A DNA stretch of 64,000 nt from Paenibacillus sp. 32O-W (GTDB taxonomy: Bacteria; Bacillota; Bacilli; Paenibacillales; NBRC-103111). Under the pieces are notes generated by a model. The model was not told where the DNA came from. It saw nothing but the letters and a program-made list of their open reading frames with translations, and made no database searches. Made by a program: the position numbers and the translations under genes. Of the stretch, positions 1 through 8,468 are shown one piece after another. The stretch is taken from NCBI RefSeq assembly GCF_007679495.1, contig NZ_VEGP01000006.1:62001-126000 (forward strand), read 5' to 3'. How positions within the stretch are numbered: the stretch's first letter is position 1; each line of letters starts with the position of its first letter.

Positions 1-1005
1 TGCCTCCCGGTCCGTGATCGGCACGTATTCCGCCCGGCCGCTGTCCTTCAAGTAGGCATGCTCCGGTCCGATTCCCGGATAATCCAGTCCGGCGGAAATC
101 GAATGAGCGGGCTGCACCTGGCCATATTCATCCTGAAGAACGAAGCTCAGCGAGCCCTGGAAGACCCCCGGCGTACCATTGGTCATCGTGGCCGCATGCT
201 CATCGGTATCGATCCCGGCCCCTGCCGCCTCAACTCCCATCAAGCGAACCTCCGAATCCTGTACGAAAGGATAGAACATCCCCATCGCATTGCTTCCGCC
301 GCCTACACAGGCGATGACCAAATCCGGAAGCCTTCCTTCCGTTTCCAATATCTGTTCCCTGGATTCATCGCCAATAATTCGCTGAAAATCGCGCACCATC
401 TTCGGATACGGATGAGGGCCCGTGACGCTGCCCAGCACATAATACGTATCCTCTACATTTGCCGCCCAATAACGAAGGGTTTCGTTGCAGGCATCCTTCA
501 ACGTTCTCGAACCGGAAGTGACCGGAACGACCTCTGTGCCGAGCAATTTCATCCGGAACACATTCAGCTGCTGGCGCTTGGTATCTTCCTCGCCCATGAA
601 CACCTTGCATTCCAGCCCGAGAAGTGCGGCAATAGTCGCCGTAGCCACCCCGTGCTGACCGGCTCCCGTTTCGGCAATGATTTTCGTCTTCCCCATTCGC
701 TTCGCCAGAACGGCCTGACCGATCGTATTGTTGATTTTATGTGCGCCGGTATGGTTCAAATCCTCGCGCTTCAAATAGATTTTGGCTCCGCCCAGATGTC
801 CGGTTAACCTTTCCGCAAAGTACAGAGGTGTAGGTCTACCCGAGTACTGTTTAAGCAAATATCGGACCTCGCTTAAAAATTCGGGATCCTTCATGTAATG
901 TGTAAAAGCTTCTTCCAGCTCCAGCAGTGCGTTCATTAATGTTTCGGGAACATAGCGTCCTCCGAATTTGCCATACCGGCCATATTGATCCGGGACCTGA
1001 GTCAT
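1..1005 (-). CDS. trpB: Tryptophan synthase beta chain, 3' end outside window
   Basis: PLP enzyme that condenses indole with serine to give tryptophan; works as an alpha2-beta2 complex with TrpA, whose gene should lie just beyond the left edge. About 335 of the usual ~400 codons are visible. The PLP lysine sits in TGAHKINN, the catalytic region reads ETGAGQHG, and the phosphate-binding loop is CVGGGSNA, all intact. The reading frame is open to base 1, so this is truncation by the window, not damage. The ATG at 1003-1005 overlaps the trpF stop as ATGA, showing translational coupling in the trpEDCFB operon. Identification is secure. Confidence 0.97.
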   Translation of the reverse strand, partial: MTQVPDQYGRYGKFGGRYVPETLMNALLELEEAFTHYMKDPEFLSEVRYLLKQYSGRPTPLYFAERLTGHLGGAKIYLKREDLNHTGAHKINNTIGQAVLAKRMGKTKIIAETGAGQHGVATATIAALLGLECKVFMGEEDTKRQQLNVFRMKLLGTEVVPVTSGSRTLKDACNETLRYWAANVEDTYYVLGSVTGPHPYPKMVRDFQRIIGDESREQILETEGRLPDLVIACVGGGSNAMGMFYPFVQDSEVRLMGVEAAGAGIDTDEHAATMTNGTPGVFQGSLSFVLQDEYGQVQPAHSISAGLDYPGIGPEHAYLKDSGRAEYVPITDREA

Positions 1006-1676
1006 CGGCTTTTCACCCTTTCCACAAACTGTTTGATTTTAGCTATATCCTTCTGTCCTTCCGTCTCCACCCCGCTGGAAACGTCCACTCCGTCAGGTTG
1101 GTATGCAGAGATCAGCCCGCTCACATTATCGGTGGTTAAGCCTCCTGCAACGATCAATTTCATTCCTGCGGCCCGGGTCAGCTCCAAATAGTCGGGAATG
1201 ACCTTCCAGTTGAAGGTTTTCCCGCTGCCTCCACCATGTACAGGATCATATGTGTCCAATAATATGGCATCCACCGAGCCGGCGAAGGGCAATACGAAAT
1301 CTGCGGGAGAAGCGGTCTGCGACATGGAAATCGAGACGGCTTTGAACAATCCTGTCCCGAATCTCTCCTTCACTTGATGGCAATATTCGGGGGATTCCCG
1401 TCCATGGAGCTGTATAACATCCAACGGAACGATCTTCAGTATCTCTTCAAGCTCTTCCGGTTCAGGATTGACGAAGACTCCAACAGATGCGGGAGCCGGT
1501 CTTCTCTGTTCCCGCTCCCTCACCAATTCCCCGGTCATCTCTGCGGCCTGGCGGCCGGTCACTCTTCTCTTGCTCGGGGCAAAAACAAAACCGATATACT
1601 CTATCGGCAAGGAAAGAATCGAGCGGACCGCTTCGATCGTCTGCAATCCGCAAATTTTAACCGCTGGGCGGATCAT
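1002..1676 (-). CDS. trpF: Phosphoribosylanthranilate isomerase
   Basis: Amadori rearrangement of phosphoribosylanthranilate to CdRP, third step after chorismate in tryptophan synthesis; TIM barrel. Start chosen at the ATG at 1674-1676, giving [11 protein letters not shown], because this ATG overlaps the trpC stop as ATGA and puts the conserved catalytic Cys of the VKICGL motif at residue 8; a longer frame upstream has no homology-like content. The product is 224 aa. The catalytic Asp is in LLDTYDP and phosphate-binding loops GGLTTDNV and GVDVSSGVE are present. Overlaps by four bases with both trpC and trpB. Confidence 0.96.
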   Translation of the reverse strand: MIRPAVKICGLQTIEAVRSILSLPIEYIGFVFAPSKRRVTGRQAAEMTGELVREREQRRPAPASVGVFVNPEPEELEEILKIVPLDVIQLHGRESPEYCHQVKERFGTGLFKAVSISMSQTASPADFVLPFAGSVDAILLDTYDPVHGGGSGKTFNWKVIPDYLELTRAAGMKLIVAGGLTTDNVSGLISAYQPDGVDVSSGVETEGQKDIAKIKQFVERVKSR

Positions 1677-2479
1677 CTCGCCACCTCTTCGGTGCCGGGC
1701 TCTCCCATCAACTGTTTCACGGCCCATCCGATATTATGCTGCCTCATAAAATGCTCGCCCACCAAAACGGCATGAGCGCCGGACGCCAGCAAATAACGGA
1801 TCTCCTCCGGACGGGATATGCCGCTTTCGCTGACGATTGTCGCTTCCTGCGGAATGTGGCGAATCAGCGACTCGGTCGCCGCCAGATCGGTAACGAAGGT
1901 CTTCAAATTGCGATTATTGATTCCAATCAAGGAAGCATCCAGCTCCAAGACCCGCTCCAGCTCTTCCCGGTCATGCACTTCCACCAGCGCATCCAATCCC
2001 AGGTCGCTGCTTATTTGCAGCATCTCCTTCATCTCTTCCGCTGTCAGAATTGCAGCTATCAGAAGGACCGCATCCGCACCGATCAGACGGGCCTCGTAAA
2101 TTTGGCGGTAATCGATCGTGAAATCCTTGCGCAGGATAGGAAGCCGGACCGCCTCTCTAATCTCCTGCAAATAACGGTTGCTCCCTTGAAAATACTCTAC
2201 ATCCGTCAGAACGGACAAGCAGTCCGCCCCGGCCTCTTCATACGTCCGAGCTATATTAACAGGATGGAAATCCTCCCGGATCAGTCCCTTGGAAGGGGAT
2301 GCCTTCTTCACTTCCGCAATCAAACCCATGGGACGGTTACGGCCTCTGGCAAGCTTCTCCCCAAAGCCTAAACAAGCAGGCAGTTCCGCTATTTGTCTCT
2401 CCGCTTCGGTAAGGGAGAATCGCTCCTTCAGCGCCGCGACTTCCATTCGTTTCGTCTCAACGATTCGATCAAGATACAT
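1673..2479 (-). CDS. trpC: Indole-3-glycerol phosphate synthase
   Basis: Ring closure of CdRP to indole-3-glycerol phosphate; a (beta/alpha)8 barrel of 268 aa, normal length for the monofunctional enzyme. The signature KKASPSKG near residue 58 carries the catalytic lysine. LRKDF, NNRNL and VSESGI are the later catalytic and phosphate-binding loops. It overlaps the end of trpD by 11 bases and the start of trpF by four, consistent with one polycistronic message. Not fused to trpF, as in Bacillus and unlike E. coli. Confidence 0.97.
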   Translation of the reverse strand: MYLDRIVETKRMEVAALKERFSLTEAERQIAELPACLGFGEKLARGRNRPMGLIAEVKKASPSKGLIREDFHPVNIARTYEEAGADCLSVLTDVEYFQGSNRYLQEIREAVRLPILRKDFTIDYRQIYEARLIGADAVLLIAAILTAEEMKEMLQISSDLGLDALVEVHDREELERVLELDASLIGINNRNLKTFVTDLAATESLIRHIPQEATIVSESGISRPEEIRYLLASGAHAVLVGEHFMRQHNIGWAVKQLMGEPGTEEVAR

Positions 2480-3509
2480 GGCTCAATTCTCCTGTGCAAT
2501 GAATTAATTCGTCCAGCTTGCGGCTGGCCCGGCGCGAATCGATAACCTCCGCTGCCAATTGTACACCATCCCGCAGGGAGGAACAACGCCCGGCCACATA
2601 GAAGCACGCTCCCGCGTTGGCCAGCACAATGTCCCGGTACGCTCCTTGACGACCATCCAGAATCGAATGGATAATCTGCGCATTCGTCTCCGCATCTCCT
2701 CCGGACACTTCTTGCAGCGGATAGGTCCGAAGCCCGAGCTCTTCCGGAGAAATCGTATAAGTCCGAACCTCTCCTTCCAATAACTCCGTTACCTGGGTCG
2801 GAGCGGAAATGCTGATTTCATCCAATCCATCGTAGCTCGCAACGACAAGTCCGCGCTTAAGCTGCAGTGCGTTCAATACATGTGCGAGCAGCTCGGTCTT
2901 GGAGCGGTCGAAGACACCGAGCAGCTGACGGTCGGCCCCCGCCGGGTTCGTGAGCGGCCCCAGAAGATTGAACACCGTTCTGACCCCGAGCTCTCGTCTC
3001 GGCCCAGCTGCATGCTTCATAGAAGGATGAAAATCCTGCGCAAACATGAAGCATATTCCGATCCGATTCAAGCAGTCGGCGGCCTGTACGCTGTTCAACT
3101 GTATGTTTACGCCGAGCTTCTCCAGCACATCCGCGCTTCCGCTGCGACTGGACATAGCCCGGTTGCCGTGCTTCGCCACCCGAATTCCGCCTGCGGCAGC
3201 GACGATCGCCGATGCCGTGGAAATATTGAACGTATTGGCGCCGTCTCCCCCCGTTCCGCAAGTATCGAGCAGATCGAATTGCTCCGTACGTACCCGGTTG
3301 GCCTTGCTGCGCATGGATTCCGCAAATCCGGTAATTTCATCGATCGTTTCGCCTTTCATCCGCATGGCGGTCATCAAGCTGCCGATCTGCGCGGAAGTGG
3401 CTTCCCCATCCATAATAGCCGACATGACCTCACTGGCTTCGGCCCGCTCCAGATGCTGGCCCGAAATGACTTTGGCTATCGCTTTCTTAATCTTTGCTTG
3501 ATTATCCAT
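2469..3509 (-). CDS. trpD: Anthranilate phosphoribosyltransferase
   Basis: Transfers phosphoribose from PRPP to anthranilate, second step of the tryptophan branch. The 346 aa product shows the PRPP/pyrophosphate loop GTGGDGANTFNIST and the anthranilate-side motif KHGNRAMSSRSGSADVLE, both complete. Start taken as ATG at 3507-3509 because a GGGGGG Shine-Dalgarno run ends nine bases upstream; a TTG one codon earlier is the alternative. No glutamine amidotransferase domain is fused, and no pabA/trpG lies in the operon, so the amidotransferase must come from elsewhere, as in B. subtilis. Confidence 0.97.
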   Translation of the reverse strand: MDNQAKIKKAIAKVISGQHLERAEASEVMSAIMDGEATSAQIGSLMTAMRMKGETIDEITGFAESMRSKANRVRTEQFDLLDTCGTGGDGANTFNISTASAIVAAAGGIRVAKHGNRAMSSRSGSADVLEKLGVNIQLNSVQAADCLNRIGICFMFAQDFHPSMKHAAGPRRELGVRTVFNLLGPLTNPAGADRQLLGVFDRSKTELLAHVLNALQLKRGLVVASYDGLDEISISAPTQVTELLEGEVRTYTISPEELGLRTYPLQEVSGGDAETNAQIIHSILDGRQGAYRDIVLANAGACFYVAGRCSSLRDGVQLAAEVIDSRRASRKLDELIHCTGELSHVS

Positions 3510-3535
3510 CAACTCAATCCCCCCGCCTAATCGGA

Positions 3536-5101
3536 TTATAAATTACTTCCGGAAGCATTCCCGGCATAATAATAGTCTTGGTTGGCCGCTGTTTCCCCGC
3601 CTCCGCCGCCGAACATCTCCTCCGCCATACGGATAGATTTCAGCAGCGCTGTAGCTTTATTCACCGTTTCCACATATTCGTTCTCCGGCACCGAATCTCC
3701 GACGATGCCCGCTCCGGCCTGCACATAAGCCTTGCCGTTCTTGAACACGATCGTCCGTATCGTAATGCAGGTATCCATGTTGCCGGCAAAGCCGAGGTAG
3801 CCGATGGCCCCTGCATACGTTCCCCTGGCCTCATTCTCCAGCTCGGCGATAATTTCCATCGCCCTTATCTTGGGAGATCCGGACACGGTTCCGGCGGGAA
3901 GGCAGGAGATGAAGGCATCGAAGAAATCTTTATCCCGGCGCAGCTTACCGGTGACATTCGAAACGATATGCATGACATGGGAGTAGCGCTCCACTTCCAT
4001 GAAGGAGTCGCATTTCACCGACCCGAACTCCGAGACCCGGCCCAAATCGTTGCGTCCGAGATCAACGAGCATCAGGTGCTCCGCTCGCTCCTTCTCGTCG
4101 GCCAGCAGCTCCTTCTCCAGCGCCTGGTCCTCCTCTGGAGTAGCTCCCCTCGGCCTCGTTCCGGCGATCGGGCGCGTCTCCACCTTGTCTTCCTCCACCC
4201 GGACCAGCAATTCCGGAGAGGCACCGACGATGATCTCATCCTCCATTTTCAGATAATACATATAAGGGGACGGATTGACAGTTCGCAGCACCCGGTATAC
4301 CTGCAAGGGGGAAACGTCCGTTTCGATTTCAAACCGTTGGGACAGAACTACCTGAAAAATATCTCCCGCACGAATGTAATCTTTGGCCTTCTCCACATTG
4401 TCCATGAACTCCGCTTTAGTCACATTGGATCGAATCTCTCCCAGCTCGACCTCCCGGACATTTACGTTCCGGGATGCCGGCAGTGAAGGAGACGGCCTCT
4501 GCAGTTTGCGGACGGTCTCGTCGATCTTGAGGCATGTCTTTCGATAGGCCTCCGCAATGTCGGACTCCGATGCTTGAGGAGGAATATGCACGTTCGCAAT
4601 CACTTTGATTTGCTGTTTAAAATGGTCGAAAGCTATAACCTGATCGCAGAACATGAACTGAATATCGTTCATCTGTAAATCGTCCCGCCGATGTGCCGGA
4701 AGCTTCTCGTAATACTGAAGCAGATCGTAGCCGAAAAATCCGATCGCCCCTCCCGTGAAACGGGGCATATCCTCGAAATAAGGACTGGAAAAGGAGGATA
4801 AACATTCTTTCAAAACTTCCAGCGGCTTCTCCCTTAAAATCTCAGTCTCTTGGCCCTTGGTCACCCGGACCTTGCCGTTTTTCGCCTTTACGGTCATGAA
4901 CGGATCGGTTCCAATGAAAGAATATCTGGCCCATTTGACCCCTCCCTCCACACTTTCAAGCAAGAAGGCATTCGGTTCGTTGACAAAATGCTGAAATAAC
5001 CGGATAGGGGTTTCCACATCGGCCAACAGGCTGCGCGCGATGGGTATCAGGTTGAATTGCTCGGCCAGACGGGTAACTTCTTTCAATTCCGGACTATACA
5101 T
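3536..5101 (-). CDS. trpE: Anthranilate synthase component I
   Basis: Converts chorismate to anthranilate with ammonia delivered by a separate amidotransferase. 521 aa: an N-terminal regulatory region with the LLES feedback motif (AFLLESVEGG) typical of tryptophan-inhibited enzymes, then the chorismate-binding domain with GRNDLGRVS, AGTVSGSPKIRAMEII and a C-terminal AGAGIVGDS block. First gene of trpEDCFB after the TRAP leader. A GGAGGAG Shine-Dalgarno lies about ten bases before the ATG. The C-terminus ends in a Gly-rich, poorly conserved tail. Confidence 0.97.
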   Translation of the reverse strand: MYSPELKEVTRLAEQFNLIPIARSLLADVETPIRLFQHFVNEPNAFLLESVEGGVKWARYSFIGTDPFMTVKAKNGKVRVTKGQETEILREKPLEVLKECLSSFSSPYFEDMPRFTGGAIGFFGYDLLQYYEKLPAHRRDDLQMNDIQFMFCDQVIAFDHFKQQIKVIANVHIPPQASESDIAEAYRKTCLKIDETVRKLQRPSPSLPASRNVNVREVELGEIRSNVTKAEFMDNVEKAKDYIRAGDIFQVVLSQRFEIETDVSPLQVYRVLRTVNPSPYMYYLKMEDEIIVGASPELLVRVEEDKVETRPIAGTRPRGATPEEDQALEKELLADEKERAEHLMLVDLGRNDLGRVSEFGSVKCDSFMEVERYSHVMHIVSNVTGKLRRDKDFFDAFISCLPAGTVSGSPKIRAMEIIAELENEARGTYAGAIGYLGFAGNMDTCITIRTIVFKNGKAYVQAGAGIVGDSVPENEYVETVNKATALLKSIRMAEEMFGGGGGETAANQDYYYAGNASGSNL

Positions 5102-5200
5102 TCTCGATCTCTCCTCCGTTCATGTGTTAGGAACGACTCTGACGCCCAGTCATGCCACTTCGTACCAAGCTTGGACTGCTTACCGCTGTAATCTTTAGAC

Positions 5201-5240
5201 AAAATAAAAACAGCCTTCTACTCACCGTAGAGGCTGTTAA
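5201..5240 (-). terminator. trp attenuator (intrinsic terminator) ahead of trpE
   Basis: In the trpE-sense RNA the arms are AACAGCC-TCTAC and GTAGA-AGGCTGTT, 5209-5238 with one bulge, followed by a U-rich run at 5201-5210. It sits about 100 bases before trpE and 95 bases after the TRAP repeats. The 5' arm contains CTCTAC, complementary to the GTAGAG that occurs twice inside the TRAP repeats (5335-5340, 5376-5381 regions), so a TRAP-sensitive antiterminator is possible (inference). Confidence 0.85.
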
Positions 5241-5286
5241 TGTACAATTTAAGCAAATGGAAGCGAACAAAGAATAGCAAACAAAC

Positions 5287-5310
5287 ATAATGAATCCAAC
5301 GACTCATTAT
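5287..5310 (-). promoter_or_regulatory. Stem-loop in trp leader between TRAP site and attenuator
   Basis: A 10-bp stem (one G-U pair) with a four-base loop, arms 5287-5296 and 5301-5310. It lies between the TRAP triplets and the terminator and may act as a spacer or pause hairpin. Function is inferred only from position. Confidence 0.5.
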
Positions 5311-5332
5311 AGATGCGCGGCTCATTCTTGCT

Positions 5333-5392
5333 CTCTACTCAACTCTTCTCGGCTCAAACTGTTCTCAACTAGTCTCTACTCAATCTCTTCTA
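5333..5392 (-). promoter_or_regulatory. TRAP-binding site: eleven GAG/UAG triplets in the trp leader
   Basis: On the trp-sense strand eleven (G/T)AG triplets occur at 5390, 5385, 5379, 5374, 5369, 5364, 5353, 5348, 5343, 5338 and 5333 (lowest base of each). Spacers are 2,3,2,2,2,8,2,2,2,2 bases. TRAP is an 11-mer ring known to bind eleven such triplets spaced by two or three bases, so number and spacing fit exactly except for one eight-base gap after triplet six. The TRAP gene mtrB is in this window at 14724-14951. Confidence 0.9.
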
Positions 5393-5420
5393 AGGTCTTT
5401 CCCAAAACTGGTTATCTCTC

Positions 5421-5450
5421 AATATACAGGAGAGCCGCTTGACTCGTCAA
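5421..5450 (-). promoter_or_regulatory. Candidate sigma-A promoter of trpEDCFBA
   Basis: TTGACG (5445-5450) and TATATT (5421-5426) with an 18-base spacer, only four bases beyond the aroH stop. Transcription would begin about 20-25 bases before the first TRAP triplet, matching the geometry of the B. subtilis trp leader. Confidence 0.7.
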
Positions 5451-5453
5451 CCC

Positions 5454-5828
5454 TTATTTTTTCCCGACAATATCCGGACGAAGCGCTTTGGCTCCGTTCA
5501 GGAACACGTGCCGGATTTCATCCTGCCGCTTGGTAGTGTTGACATGCACCATTAGACGGATACACATCGGCAAGCTGGGCTGAACCGGTATTTCAAGGCA
5601 GCACATCAAAGGAACGAGCTCCCAGCCCGGCATTTGGCGGATCGCTTTGGCCGGAAATGTAGCAGTCAGATCATGAGTCGTCGTGACCAGAATGCTGCCT
5701 ATATCCTCGGGATGCACATCATTCTCGGCAATGAGCTCATTCATCAGCTCCGCCGTAGCCTGCAAAATTTCTTCTTCGTCGTTATTGTTTACGGTTGTCG
5801 CACCGCGAATTCCCCTAACCCACATCAT
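5454..5828 (-). CDS. aroH: Chorismate mutase, monofunctional AroH type
   Basis: Rearranges chorismate to prephenate at the head of the phenylalanine/tyrosine branch; small trimeric pseudo-alpha/beta barrel family. 124 aa, normal length. The start VRGIRGATTV carries the active-site arginines. CLEIPVQ has the catalytic Glu (residue 79) and CIRLM the Arg (91). The position equivalent to B. subtilis Tyr108 is Phe109 (RHVFLNGA). Starts five bases after the aroB stop, with its Shine-Dalgarno GGAGG inside the aroB end. The trp promoter follows its stop directly. Confidence 0.95.
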   Translation of the reverse strand: MMWVRGIRGATTVNNNDEEEILQATAELMNELIAENDVHPEDIGSILVTTTHDLTATFPAKAIRQMPGWELVPLMCCLEIPVQPSLPMCIRLMVHVNTTKRQDEIRHVFLNGAKALRPDIVGKK

Positions 5829-5832
5829 CGTT

Positions 5833-6927
5833 TTATTCCTCCCGTTTCAATTGTTCCACTGTTTCCCTTACCCATTCGACCGAAATCTGGTGATTGATTT
5901 CGACCTTGCCTATCGCGGTAGGAATGATAAAGACCATCTTACCTTCTTTAAATTTCTTGTCATGCATCATGGCTGACATGATCTGTTCCGTGTCCATATG
6001 CTCCGGCAGTCTGACCGGCAGTCCGAATCGCGATAAAATCTCCTTGGTCTCGCGGTAGATCGATTCCGGATGGCCCAGCTTCATAGCCAGTCTGGCGGCC
6101 CCTACCATTCCTATCGATATGGCTTCGCCATGAAGAAGCTCATTATAGCCCGCCACAGCCTCCAGCGCATGCCCGATCGTATGCCCCAGGTTAAGGATAG
6201 CCCGCAAGCCGTTCTCCTTCTCATCCTGTGACACTACAGCCGCTTTGACCTTACAGCCGGTATAGAGTGCCGTCGCCAAAGCTTCCGGTTCGAGCGCCAG
6301 CAGACGATCGGCATGATCGCGACACCAATCTACGAACGCGGCATCCCAGATCAGGCCGTGCTTGATTACTTCCGAGAAGCCTGCACGAACCTCCCGATCC
6401 GGCAGCGTATTCAACGTTGACGTATCGTAGAGGACGAATTCCGGCTGGTGGAAAGCTCCGATGACGTTCTTGGCCAGCTTGTGATTGACGGCTACCTTGC
6501 CGCCGACACTGCTGTCGTGAGCCAGAATCGTTGTCGGTATCTGGACAAAGCGGATTCCGCGCATATAGCTTGCAGCCGCGAACCCGGCGAGGTCGCCGAC
6601 AACTCCGCCCCCCAATGCGACGATACAGGAGCTGCGGTCCAGTCCCGCTTGTAAAGCATCGGTCACAATATCCTCCAATATGGCCAACGATTTGGATGTT
6701 TCTCCAGAGGGAACGATTTTGGTGACTACTTCAAATCCTCCAGCGCGCAAACCGTTCGCTACCGAATCCAGATGCCTGGCGGCAACATGCTCATCCGTAA
6801 CGATCATAAGCGGCGAAGCCTTGCGGATTCCGTGCTTCTCAAAAAATCCGGAAATTCCGGATATCATTCCTTCACCAATATATATCGGATACGACCGTTC
6901 CCCTAAATCGACGATCAGCTCTTTCAT
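5833..6927 (-). CDS. aroB: 3-dehydroquinate synthase
   Basis: Second step of the shikimate pathway: NAD- and metal-dependent cyclisation of DAHP to 3-dehydroquinate. 364 aa, usual length. The NAD-binding GGGVVGDLAGFAAASYMRG block, the lysine-containing SVGGKVAVNH segment and the metal-binding NLGHTIGHALE and LHGEAISIG segments are all present. First gene after a strong promoter. In B. subtilis aroF (chorismate synthase) precedes aroB; here it does not, and the neighbour upstream is a small unrelated gene. Confidence 0.97.
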   Translation of the reverse strand: MKELIVDLGERSYPIYIGEGMISGISGFFEKHGIRKASPLMIVTDEHVAARHLDSVANGLRAGGFEVVTKIVPSGETSKSLAILEDIVTDALQAGLDRSSCIVALGGGVVGDLAGFAAASYMRGIRFVQIPTTILAHDSSVGGKVAVNHKLAKNVIGAFHQPEFVLYDTSTLNTLPDREVRAGFSEVIKHGLIWDAAFVDWCRDHADRLLALEPEALATALYTGCKVKAAVVSQDEKENGLRAILNLGHTIGHALEAVAGYNELLHGEAISIGMVGAARLAMKLGHPESIYRETKEILSRFGLPVRLPEHMDTEQIMSAMMHDKKFKEGKMVFIIPTAIGKVEINHQISVEWVRETVEQLKREE

Positions 6928-6987
6928 AGCTGCCCCTCCTTGTCTCCCATGCTGTGCGCTCTTGCGCTTTAGCGCTTTTATGTGCTA

Positions 6988-7016
6988 ATTATAGTACAGG
7001 GCACCCGCTTTGACAA
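6988..7016 (-). promoter_or_regulatory. Sigma-A promoter of aroB-aroH
   Basis: TTGTCA (7011-7016), 17-base spacer, TATAAT (6988-6993). Near-consensus and about 60 bases before aroB. The segment between 7017 and 7160 shows no gene; it is ordinary intergenic DNA between this promoter and the next terminator. Confidence 0.85.
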
Positions 7017-7160
7017 GAAAAGTTCGTTTAGATCCAACGAACCTAAAATCATAGGAAAAGCCTGCTCCGATAGATTACCATTCCCTTGATTCTTTGCGGT
7101 CCGTCCGTTTCATTTGCAGTGCGACTGTCGGACATACCGCCGACCCAACATCCTTCCGCG

Positions 7161-7204
7161 AAAAAAAATAGCACGCCGGAATGACATATGGTCACCGGGC
7201 GTGC
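7161..7204 (-). terminator. Intrinsic terminator after the 54-aa gene
   Basis: Arms GCACGCC (7198-7204) and GGCGTGC (7171-7177) in the minus-strand RNA, followed by a run of mostly T (7161-7170 read on the minus strand). Confidence 0.85.
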
Positions 7205-7232
7205 TGGTTAGCTGATCGCAAGTTTAAGACGT

Positions 7233-7397
7233 TCAACTGTTCATCGACTGCCTTGGAACGGGACGGGGCCGTTCTCCCCCGTTAGGAGCGCCAACCATTC
7301 CCATAATTTCCAAGGAATCGATCCCCAATATTTGAGCACATTCTTGTATCGTTATAAACCCTCTTTGATAGGCTTCGATAACTTTCCTTTTATCCAA
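7233..7397 (-). CDS. Small protein of unknown function, HTH-like
   Basis: 54 aa starting at TTG 7395-7397, chosen because AAGGAGGG lies seven to eight bases upstream; a longer open frame to 7565 has no Shine-Dalgarno and reads like noise. The product begins MDKRKVIEAYQRGF, then ITIQECAQILGIDSLEIMGMV, which resembles one helix-turn-helix unit, and ends in a Pro/Arg-rich tail. Followed at once by a good terminator. It occupies the place that aroF holds in B. subtilis between cheR and aroB. Function not known. Confidence 0.65.
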   Translation of the reverse strand: MDKRKVIEAYQRGFITIQECAQILGIDSLEIMGMVGAPNGGERPRPVPRQSMNS

Positions 7398-7642
7398 GCG
7401 GATACCCTCCTTATCGTTCTGCCGTGGCAGAAACGGCTTTGTAAGCAAAGCGGACGCTTCCGGGAAAGCTGTTCTGATGCAAACATAGGCTGGATTCTTC
7501 ACAAATCCTATAGACTTAAGAAGATTGGGCCCATACCTTCCGGAAACCAAGCCCGGAGCCGTCATGTGAACGGCTGCAGCTTGCCTGTCAGGAGCCTTTG
7601 CTCACAGTATTGGAGAGATTGGAAAAAATTATACTTAAAATC

Positions 7643-8422
7643 TTACAGTTTTTTTCGATAGAAGAAAGTGTCGGCCGGCTCCAACCCGAATTTGCCCGGT
7701 GAGAAAATTTGCTCCGTGCTGCCTACGAACAGGATGCCCCCCGGTCTGAGCGCATCCGAAAACTTCCGGTAAAGAAGCTGCTTCGCTTCCTCCGTGAAGT
7801 AAATCATGACATTTCGGCAAATAATCAAATCGAAATCGGGCTCAAACCGGTCTTCCAGCAGATTATGCCGGCGAAATTCCACCGTCCGAAACCGGTCCCT
7901 GATCAACCGGTAGCCCCCATTCTCCTTGACAAAATATTTATCCAGCAATGGCGCCGGAACCTCCCGTACCGATCGTTCGGAGAAGAAGCCCTCCCTGGCC
8001 TTGGCCAGCACTCCCTCATCCAGATCGGTAGCCAGAAGCGAAGTCGACGCCAAAGCGTTATGCTCGCTCAGGATCATGGCAAGCGTATAAGGCTCTTCGC
8101 CGGTAGAGCAAGCGGCGCTCCAGCATTTCAAGCGTCTTCCCTGCTTAAGCATCTCAGGCAAAAATTTGTGCTGTAAAGCGTCCCATCGGTTCGGATTACG
8201 AAAAAATTCCGATACATTAATCGTCATTCGATCAAGGAATTCGTTCAGAAGCCCCTTATCCGAAGACATCGCCACATACAGCTCCCGGAAGGTTGGAAAG
8301 CCCTTCTTCATCCGAAAGGTGGTCAGCCTGCGTTTCATTTGAGCTTCTTTATACTGCGACAAGTCTATCGCAGTCAAGCTTTTCACGTTTTCCATAAAGA
8401 GCGTAAAGTCTTTGTCCTCCAA
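7643..8422 (-). CDS. cheR: Chemotaxis protein methyltransferase CheR
   Basis: Uses SAM to methylate glutamates of chemoreceptors in the sensory adaptation system. The N-terminal all-alpha domain includes YKEAQMKRRL and RMTINVSEFFRN; the C-terminal Rossmann domain has motif WSAACSTGEEPYTLAM, and IICRNVMIYF near the end. I start it at TTG 8420-8422 (MEDKDFTLFM, 259 aa) because GAGAGGAG lies six bases before it and this matches the usual CheR length; an ATG six codons earlier lacks a Shine-Dalgarno. The ndk-cheR order matches B. subtilis. Confidence 0.95.
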   Translation of the reverse strand: MEDKDFTLFMENVKSLTAIDLSQYKEAQMKRRLTTFRMKKGFPTFRELYVAMSSDKGLLNEFLDRMTINVSEFFRNPNRWDALQHKFLPEMLKQGRRLKCWSAACSTGEEPYTLAMILSEHNALASTSLLATDLDEGVLAKAREGFFSERSVREVPAPLLDKYFVKENGGYRLIRDRFRTVEFRRHNLLEDRFEPDFDLIICRNVMIYFTEEAKQLLYRKFSDALRPGGILFVGSTEQIFSPGKFGLEPADTFFYRKKL

Positions 8423-8468
8423 GTCCGGCTCCTCTCCCATGGCCTGATGATTACAGATAAACCTTATC

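Noticed and set aside
58-807. Plus-strand open frame at the left edge
   Set aside because: Antisense to trpB, whose motifs are unmistakable.
3578-4486. Plus-strand open frame opposite trpE
   Set aside because: Shadow of trpE caused by codon composition.
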